Below are positions 14,866-18,913 of a DNA stretch of 18,913 nucleotides, one piece after another. The stretch covers positions 1 through 18,913 of the forward strand of contig CAIMFE010000257.1 of assembly GCA_903840235.1 (NCBI GenBank), in the 5' to 3' direction. Below the pieces are notes generated by a model. It worked only from the letters and a program-made list of their open reading frames with translations. It was not told the DNA's origin and did no database searches. Source of the DNA: an uncultured Opitutia bacterium (GTDB lineage Bacteria; Verrucomicrobiota; Verrucomicrobiia; Opitutales; UBA953). Each line of letters starts with the position of its first letter. Positions within the stretch are counted from its first letter, which is position 1. The position numbers and the translations under genes were made by a program.

Positions 14866-16611
14866 TTACTCGGGCGAGTAGATTTGCCATTCGGCAATGC
14901 CTGCTGGTCCCAGTTCACGCTTCACGTATAGTCGGATTTTTTGAACCTTAATTTCGGGGAATTTGACTTGGTGACCATGTCCATTGGTTTGGGTCGCCAA
15001 AAGTTGAGCCCAACCCTTGTCGGTTTCAATTTCTACACGAATCTCTTGCTTGTAACGTGGCCAGCGGTCGGGTTCGTCCACGGCGAGCGCGTGAATGAGA
15101 GTCGGCTTACCTAAATCATATTCTAAATAAGCATTTTTATCTTCTGCCCCGGCTTCCCAATATTGCGCAGCGTCACCATCTTGCGCTGCAGCCACTGGAT
15201 TTTTGGGCGACTCGCTGGTAGCGGTAAGTTTTTTCTTAAACGAAGCGATGGGTTCGACGACGGGCTCTTCAGCTACTTCCAGTTTGATTACTGAAGCGAC
15301 GCTGTCTGGCGCTTGTTTAGGTAGATAAATGACTGTGCTCGTGGCATCTTGAGTAGTCTTTAATTCTTTGCTGGGGTCGACGAGCAGTTTCGTGCTCTTA
15401 ATCTTGCTGTGGAGCGGCAAGCGTAACTCACCGTTCGCTGGCCAATTAAAGACGTGAAGGTAAACGGTTTGATTTTTTCGAGTCGCGGCACCCCAGGAGA
15501 GGAAGGTGAAAGGTCCAGCCGTCGTTCCATAAATAGATTCACCATTCACTTTAAGCCACTGACCGACGTCGTTGAGTCGCTTCACGCTTTCTTCAGGAAT
15601 TTCTCCTTCAGCGGTGGGCCCAACGTTAAGCAAGAAGTTACCACCTTTAGCACAGATACCAATCAGTTTCTGAATGAGCTCGGTTGATGACTTCCAGTTT
15701 TGATCGGCTGCATTGTAGCCCCAATGTTTATTCAAAGTCATACAGGTTTCCCAATCGCCCTTTAAGCCGGTTGATGGTACGAATTGTTCCGCGATATGGT
15801 AATCGCCAAAACCGCCACCGAGTCGGGTATTACTAACAATATTCGGACTCATTTCTTTTATTAATTTAGCAATCGGTTCAGCCCTGGGCTTGTACATGTG
15901 AATAGGCGTATCCCACCAGAGAACATCGATAGGGAATTGAGTTAGAATTTCACGGATTTGGGGTATGGCGGTTGTTTCAAGATAAGAATCAAAAGTACCT
16001 CTTTGTGATTCATCCCAACCGTCTCCTTCTTTAAATGCTTTAATCGCGCCGCCACGATTGTTCCAGTCTTGAGCGTGTGAATAGTAGAAGCCGATTTTCA
16101 TATCTTGATCGTGGGCTGCTTTAACCAGTGGACCTAAAAGATCTTTGCCATAGGCGGCGGCGTCGACGACGTTCCACTTACTGGCCTTGGAAGGGAAGAG
16201 GGCAAAGCCATCGTGGTGTTTAGAAGTGATCACCATGTAACGCATGCCCGCATCTTTCGCGATTTTTACCCATTGCTCGGGATTGTATTTAACCGGATTA
16301 AATTTTTTAGCGTAACCTTTATACTCAGTGGGCGACATTTTGGTATTCCACATAATCCATTCTCCGTAGTTATCTTGATCGCCGTATTTGCCTGCTGGTA
16401 CGGCATAAACTCCCCAATGGATAAATAAACCAAACTTCGCTTCGCGCCACCAAGCCATTCGGGCATCGCGTTGTTCCCGTGTCTCAGCGACGACTGAATT
16501 AGCTGAACTCATTTCAACGGTCACACCTTCATCGGCACCTGCTGCGGTTTTCGCCTTTAATTGAGGATGCAGAATTAAACTAAGAATTAATATCCAGAAT
16601 GTTAGTTTCAT
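14866..16611 (-). CDS. Alpha-L-fucosidase, GH29, with C-terminal discoidin-like (F5/8 type C) module
   Basis: Secreted retaining glycosidase that removes terminal alpha-L-fucose. Counting from ATG 16611 it has 581 residues. The signal peptide is about 1-20 (MKLTFWILILSLILHPQLKA). The GH29 barrel follows with FGLFIHWGVYAVPAGKY (60-76), SKHHDGFALF (130-139), GFYYSHAQDW and the nucleophile Asp234 in IDVLWWDTP, then GNFLLNVGPTAEGEIPEES. A small beta domain follows, and about 440-578 is a galactose-binding-like module (YLEYDLGKPTLIHALAVDEP, then IRLYVKRELGPAGIAEWQIY). Start 16611 is preferred over an upstream in-frame GTG at 16662 because it opens directly on the signal peptide. No Shine-Dalgarno is seen. 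Fucosylated glycans, perhaps algal or mucin-like, are the likely targets. Confidence 0.95.
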   Translation of the reverse strand: MKLTFWILILSLILHPQLKAKTAAGADEGVTVEMSSANSVVAETREQRDARMAWWREAKFGLFIHWGVYAVPAGKYGDQDNYGEWIMWNTKMSPTEYKGYAKKFNPVKYNPEQWVKIAKDAGMRYMVITSKHHDGFALFPSKASKWNVVDAAAYGKDLLGPLVKAAHDQDMKIGFYYSHAQDWNNRGGAIKAFKEGDGWDESQRGTFDSYLETTAIPQIREILTQFPIDVLWWDTPIHMYKPRAEPIAKLIKEMSPNIVSNTRLGGGFGDYHIAEQFVPSTGLKGDWETCMTLNKHWGYNAADQNWKSSTELIQKLIGICAKGGNFLLNVGPTAEGEIPEESVKRLNDVGQWLKVNGESIYGTTAGPFTFLSWGAATRKNQTVYLHVFNWPANGELRLPLHSKIKSTKLLVDPSKELKTTQDATSTVIYLPKQAPDSVASVIKLEVAEEPVVEPIASFKKKLTATSESPKNPVAAAQDGDAAQYWEAGAEDKNAYLEYDLGKPTLIHALAVDEPDRWPRYKQEIRVEIETDKGWAQLLATQTNGHGHQVKFPEIKVQKIRLYVKRELGPAGIAEWQIYSPE

Positions 16612-16983
16612 AGGGAAGTGGGGTTTGCCTAAAGTAATCTCCCGAAAGTGTTTGTCACTCACTTTGATTTAAATGAGTTGATTTGAATTTAGTTAATATA
16701 AGTCAGGATTTTCTCTAGATTGGGCAGGTTGTTTTGACAGGTTATGAAAATAGTGACGATGATATGATACAGCCCAGGTAGACTTGTTGCTTAGTTGCAC
16801 CCCATACTCCGCTTGTCGGGTTTGCGTGGGTCTTCAAATTACCCATCAACCGTAGTTGCTCGGTGCCGTAATTTCCGATTTTCGGCAAATTTCCCTGGTT
16901 TCCTTGGGTGATTTTAAATTTTCTAAAAATAAATCCTGCAATTTATTTATTATATGAAATTATAAGGGAAGTATAAAACACCG
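16612..16983. other. 372-base divergent intergenic region with short inverted repeats
   Basis: It separates the fucosidase (minus) from the first PEP-CTERM gene (plus). Several small dyads cluster at 16827-16886: TGGGT/ACCCA (16827-16831 and 16841-16845), CAAC/GTTG (16847-16858), and CCGA/TCGG (16875-16885) nested near GCCG/CGGC. TTGACA occurs at 16734-16739, but the nearest TATGAT is 23 bases away. The last 70 bases before the gene are strongly AT-rich. I see no gene and match no known riboswitch. Confidence 0.5.
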
Positions 16984-17712
16984 ATGAGACTCTTGTCCGC
17001 CCGTTTTTTATTAATCGCTAGCACGGGAGCAGTGCTGTCGATGTCAGCACAGGCGGCGACCCTCACGCAAAGTGCTAACGCTTTGTCTTTGGTTCCCAAT
17101 CAAGATTTTAGTCAGTATTCATTTTTAACCTTCAACAGTTCCTTGGGCACACTCAACAGTGTCACCTTGCGAATTGATTCGGTAAGCGTTGCTGGAAGTT
17201 TAATTTTTAATCAAGAGGGAGTCGGTAGTTCGACGATTCAAAGCATTGAGTCGAAGCTTTACGTTTACCAAGGCGATTCCCAGTCGGGTGTTTTGTATAA
17301 TGGTTTAGCTACTGATTTAGTTTCTGCACCAATCACCTTATCGTCGGCAAATCTATCGCTGCCGCTGTCCGTTGCAGAAAATAGTTCTGTCACCTTTACA
17401 CTGACTGATGGGCAATATGTCCTCACTTCATCCTCACCTTTGATGGTTACGTTGACTGAGGCCGCCGATCTTGCTGATTATTGCGGTAGCGGTGTAAGTT
17501 ATGCTCCTGAGTTTATATTTAATTTAGAGGTCGGCTTAGTCGGAAGTATTGGGGGTAGTCCCACCTATGACTATTCGGGAGTTTCTTCATTGGCGAATGT
17601 CTCATTGACCTATGATTACACCGCCGTGCCAGAACCGTCTACTTATGGTCTCGCTTTAGGGGCCCTAGCGCTTGCCGCTGTTGCCCTTCGTCGTCGTAAG
17701 TTAATGTCTTAA
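16984..17712 (+). CDS. PEP-CTERM sorting domain protein (choice-of-anchor E-like)
   Basis: Exported protein destined for exosortase processing and probably released or anchored in the extracellular matrix. It has 242 residues. The signal peptide is about 1-25 (LLIASTGAVLSMSAQAA). A beta-rich body has a GTL-containing opening (FLTFNSSLGTLNSVTLRI) and ends in NVSLTYDYTA. The sorting signal is VPEPSTYG (215-222) followed by a hydrophobic helix LALGALALAAVAL and the basic tail RRRK. The F-x-x-x-LGTL then V-x-L and closing TYDYT pattern recalls the choice-of-anchor E domain, but this is by eye. AAGGGAAG lies about 15 bases before the ATG, rather far for a ribosome site. A close paralogue follows downstream. 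No exosortase gene is in the window. Confidence 0.93.
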   Translation: MRLLSARFLLIASTGAVLSMSAQAATLTQSANALSLVPNQDFSQYSFLTFNSSLGTLNSVTLRIDSVSVAGSLIFNQEGVGSSTIQSIESKLYVYQGDSQSGVLYNGLATDLVSAPITLSSANLSLPLSVAENSSVTFTLTDGQYVLTSSSPLMVTLTEAADLADYCGSGVSYAPEFIFNLEVGLVGSIGGSPTYDYSGVSSLANVSLTYDYTAVPEPSTYGLALGALALAAVALRRRKLMS

Positions 17713-17720
17713 ATAGTTTT

Positions 17721-17742
17721 TTAGGAATCAGATTAATCCTAA
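17721..17742 (+). other. Inverted repeat between the PEP-CTERM genes
   Basis: TTAGGA (17721-17726) and TCCTAA (17737-17742) can form a 6-pair stem with a 10-base loop in which ATC and GAT may also pair. It starts 8 bases after the first PEP-CTERM stop. No T run follows, so any terminator role would be weak. Confidence 0.35.
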
Positions 17743-17801
17743 GAAAGGACTGAGGTATCTAAGCGATTGGGGCTTTGGGTGATGTAGCCAAAACCTCGGG
17801 C

Positions 17802-18590
17802 ATGCTTGTATGCAAGAGTCCTCCAAGATTCATCGGTAGATTTGCCGTCATCGTTACGCTCGGTATTTTATGTCGTCCGGTAGATGCTCACGCCGTCACG
17901 ATGCAGACTCATGTGCAGACGGTTGAGTTAACTTCCGCCATCTATCTTACCTATAATTACAATCAGTTTATCAAGTTTGATACCCGGCTTGGAACTCTCC
18001 GGGCAGTCACACTCAAACTTAACTCATTTTCTCTGGGTGGAAGTTTTACTTTTAACCAAGGATCCACTGGTAGTTCTACTATTTCTGCATTTAACACAGG
18101 CATACTTTTCTATGCTGCTTCGAGTTCAAATAATACAGCGAACAATGGTTTAAAGACTAACGTCGATGTCGGAAGTCTTCCCAAGACTGGGAGCGTCGCC
18201 GTTACTAATCAAACCCTCCCTAGGACCATTGCGCGCAGAACTTCAGCGACATTTAATTTTGATCGTACGCGTAATATTCTAACTGCGCCTGTCGTTATTT
18301 TGAATTTATCCGCCACTAATGACTTAGCTTTTTATAAAGGTACGGGTATATCTTTTGCGCCTGCCTTTACGTCGGTCACGCAGTTCTTAGCGACCGGGAG
18401 TTATGGAGGCACTCCGACGCGCGATTACACGCAACTGACGACAACCGTAAACATGTCTTTATATTACGACTATATTCCAGCTGCGATTCCCGAGCCCAGT
18501 TATTATGGCCTAGGCCTAAGTCTGGCGACAGTCGGACTATGCCTTGTCCGACGATTAGCGAAGCGCCAACATCGGCCCCCAGCGGTCTAA
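17802..18590 (+). CDS. Second PEP-CTERM protein, divergent paralogue
   Basis: Paralogue of the preceding gene. From the ATG at 17802 it has 262 residues; an in-frame TTG at 17775 would add nine non-signal residues. The signal region is about 11-32 (RFAVIVTLGILCRPVDAHA). The shared body is clear: FIKFDTRLGTLRAVTLKL, SFTFNQGSTGSSTI and MSLYYDYIP line up with FLTFNSSLGTLNSVTLRI, SLIFNQEGVGSSTI and VSLTYDYTA in the first protein. The sorting signal is IPEPSYYG (229-236) then a hydrophobic stretch and VRRLAKRQHRPPAV, a longer basic tail than usual. The body is richer in Arg, Lys, Asn and Thr than its neighbour. No Shine-Dalgarno precedes the start. The stop is 4 bases from the stop of the convergent beta-helix gene. 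It may be cotranscribed with the first gene. Confidence 0.85.
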   Translation: MLVCKSPPRFIGRFAVIVTLGILCRPVDAHAVTMQTHVQTVELTSAIYLTYNYNQFIKFDTRLGTLRAVTLKLNSFSLGGSFTFNQGSTGSSTISAFNTGILFYAASSSNNTANNGLKTNVDVGSLPKTGSVAVTNQTLPRTIARRTSATFNFDRTRNILTAPVVILNLSATNDLAFYKGTGISFAPAFTSVTQFLATGSYGGTPTRDYTQLTTTVNMSLYYDYIPAAIPEPSYYGLGLSLATVGLCLVRRLAKRQHRPPAV

Positions 18591-18594
18591 TTAT

Positions 18595-18913
18595 TTATTT
18601 GGTCGGGGTGTTAAGCAGGTAAGGCTTAGCCGTTTCGTTGACTTGAATATCTCCGGCCTTGTTATCCTTCACGAAGCATTGGCTGAAGTAATTATTCAGG
18701 CCGTTTTTATTGCCGGTTCCAATGCCGTAATCGGTATTACGTGAGCACTCGTTATTAAAATAGAGATTCGAACTCGATAATTTGGTAGCGTCTCTTCCGC
18801 CGCAGCTGAGTCCACGACGATTCTCGTTACAAACGTTGGCGACGATTGTATTGTTCGTTGTATTGCCGGTTACTTCTTCATTCCAGACGTGAACCGCGGA
18901 ATTAAGATTTCCG
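18595..18913 (-). CDS. C-terminal end of a right-handed parallel beta-helix protein (cut by window edge)
   Basis: Open frame on the minus strand from the window edge (first full codon ends at 18912) to TAA at 18595-18597, giving 105 residues. The sequence has the rung pattern of parallel beta-helix proteins of the NosD or pectate-lyase superfold: NTTNNTIVANVCNENRRGLS, SSSNLYFNNECSRNTDYGIG and NNYFSQCFVKDNKAGDIQ, with regularly spaced Asn and Cys at rung turns. Four cysteines suggest disulfides and an exported protein. Such proteins bind or cleave polysaccharides, but no catalytic residues can be assigned from this end. The start lies beyond the window. Confidence 0.75.
   Translation of the reverse strand, partial: GNLNSAVHVWNEEVTGNTTNNTIVANVCNENRRGLSCGGRDATKLSSSNLYFNNECSRNTDYGIGTGNKNGLNNYFSQCFVKDNKAGDIQVNETAKPYLLNTPTK

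Noticed and set aside
14867..14880. Palindrome TACTCG-GG-CGAGTA at the fucosidase stop
   Set aside because: It lies in coding sequence for Tyr-Ser-Pro-Glu-stop and has no T run; it may be chance, and the neighbouring start-codon hairpin is far stronger.
16612..16662. GTG start at 16662 for the fucosidase
   Set aside because: It would place 17 polar residues before an otherwise clean signal peptide; ATG 16611 is the natural start.
16734..16768. Promoter from TTGACA and TATGAT
   Set aside because: The 23-base spacer is too long for a standard sigma-70 promoter, so it is not listed as a promoter.

Overview
The window looks like chromosomal DNA of moderate GC content from a Verrucomicrobiota-type bacterium, possibly Opitutae-like. 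This is inferred from the combination of two PEP-CTERM sorting-signal proteins, a Tat-exported Gfo/Idh/MocA oxidoreductase paired with a DUF1080 protein, a GH29 alpha-L-fucosidase with a C-terminal discoidin-like module, a DUF1111 di-haem protein and a TonB-dependent receptor. Most start codons have no Shine-Dalgarno sequence. No ribosomal RNA or single marker fixes the taxon.

Layout. 1-2721 (+): the 3' part of purL, whose beginning lies outside the window. 2718-10668 (all minus): in transcription order a TonB-dependent receptor, a gamma-glutamylcyclotransferase-like protein, DNA-3-methyladenine glycosylase I (tag), a Tat-signal Gfo/Idh/MocA protein, a DUF1080 protein, a clear intrinsic terminator, an M42 metallopeptidase and a class I photolyase. 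10750-11208 (+): a tandem ACT-domain protein. 11.2-13.2 kb: a repeat-rich segment holding a di-haem DUF1111 protein (minus) and tRNA-Ser(GCU) (+). It has four copies of a G-rich element built on GTGGGCAAGGTGACAC and a duplication of the tRNA 3' tail. 13237-13761 (+): a membrane-anchored helical hairpin protein resembling only the coiled-coil part of HlyD-type adaptors. 13758-16611 (minus): a zinc alcohol dehydrogenase whose start codon lies in a strong hairpin, preceded by the fucosidase. 16984-18590 (+): two tandem PEP-CTERM paralogues. 18595-18913 (minus): the C-terminus of a parallel beta-helix protein, cut by the window edge.

Working together. The Gfo/Idh and DUF1080 genes are 2 bases apart and both products are exported, which suggests joint handling of a sugar derivative outside the cytoplasm. 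The fucosidase, the receptor and the beta-helix protein fit a glycan-degrading lifestyle. PurL, Tag and photolyase are housekeeping or repair genes. I did not find a clear new defence or mobile system. The most unusual features are the hairpin over the alcohol dehydrogenase start, the tRNA-tail duplication enclosing a run of stem-loops, the G-rich repeat family and the orphan adaptor hairpin.
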